Shown: positions 50,760 through 50,905 of the stretch, in pieces
How the letters are laid out: each line of letters starts with the position of its first letter
Numbering within the stretch: the first letter of the stretch is position 1
Assembly: GCA_041664945.1 (NCBI GenBank)
Contig: JBAYJY010000012.1
Coordinates: 1-50,905 of the forward strand
Source of the DNA: JBAYJY01 sp041664945
Lineage (GTDB): Bacteria; UBP15; UBA6099
DNA length: 50,905 nucleotides
Direction of reading: 5' to 3'
The notes under the pieces: model-generated
What the model saw: the letters and a program-made list of their open reading frames with translations, nothing else
Told to the model about the DNA's origin: nothing
The model's database searches: none
Made by a program: the position numbers and the translations under genes

Positions 50760-50905
50760 ATGGCGACAGCAACCAAGGAAGATATGAACATTCTGATAGT
50801 CGGAGTGGGCGGGCAGGGGATAATACTCGCCAGCCGTATAATCTCGCAGGCGTTTGTCGAAGCGGGATATGACGTAAAGCAGTCAGAAGTGCACGGGATG
50901 GCGCA
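50760..50905 (+). CDS. iorB: Indolepyruvate:ferredoxin oxidoreductase, beta subunit (3' end outside window)
   Basis: The first 48 codons are seen. After a short polar lead (MATATKEDM), the sequence NILIVGVGGQGIILASRIIS is the gamma-type domain start typical of IorB, followed by KQSEVHGMA, which matches the family. GGAG lies about 10 bases before the ATG. The frame is open to the end of the window. Confidence 0.92.
   Translation, partial: MATATKEDMNILIVGVGGQGIILASRIISQAFVEAGYDVKQSEVHGMA

Overview
The window carries a moderately GC-rich Gram-negative chromosome segment with about 48 genes. The lipid A/LPS genes (lpxD, lpxC, lpxA, lpxB, msbA, kdsB), BamA and Skp-like chaperones show an outer membrane. 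Three ferredoxin-linked oxidoreductase loci (VorB-type 2-oxoacid, indolepyruvate, tungsten aldehyde) point to a strict or facultative anaerobe that handles amino-acid-derived 2-oxoacids and aldehydes. No rRNA, tRNA or CRISPR array was seen. I cannot name the species; a deep-branching or candidate-phylum Gram-negative anaerobe fits best, and this is inference.

Region 1 (1-1087) is the end of leuC plus leuD. Region 2 (1167-16832) starts with a sigma70-like promoter and runs through rpoN (with an unusual zinc ribbon), a large TPR/Ig-like membrane protein, a small zinc-ribbon membrane protein, and a chemosensory set: receiver-GGDEF diguanylate cyclase, CheY, CheR, CheA with its own receiver, CheW, MCP and CheB. 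Many of these genes overlap or nearly touch, so they look like one transcription unit. No flagellar gene is present, so the pathway may control pili, surface behaviour or c-di-GMP rather than swimming.

Region 3 (16802-22997) holds secreted proteins of unknown function, an exported GH84-type beta-N-acetylglucosaminidase, a STAS-domain protein and a divergent MurC-like ligase. Region 4 (23059-26145, minus strand) is a tight five-gene 2-oxoacid:ferredoxin oxidoreductase operon ending in a tandem ACT-domain protein. A flavodoxin-fold protein follows on the plus strand.

Region 5 (27120-41128) is an envelope-biogenesis block: bamA, an unknown exported protein, two Skp-like genes, lpxD, an unknown exported protein, lpxC, an AT-rich gap, lpxA, a Gfo/Idh/MocA oxidoreductase (possibly GnnA-like), a terminator, then lpxB, msbA and kdsB. 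It would deliver outer membrane proteins and build, flip and decorate lipid A.

Region 6 (41129-44776) is an accessory patch, AT-rich in part: DUF2283, DUF429, an RlmJ-like methyltransferase with an altered catalytic motif, and an ARPP-1-like protein, followed by an inverted repeat and a 42-nt direct repeat. Region 7 (44777-50905) has aldehyde:ferredoxin oxidoreductase with a MoaD-like partner, a DUF433/DUF5615 toxin-antitoxin pair whose toxin gene is frameshifted, a secreted DUF1571-like protein, and iorA with the start of iorB.

No single element is certainly a new system. The best candidates are the rpoN/TPR-Ig/chemosensory unit, the low-GC DUF429-RlmJ-like patch, and the unknown exported proteins embedded in the Bam/Lpx block.
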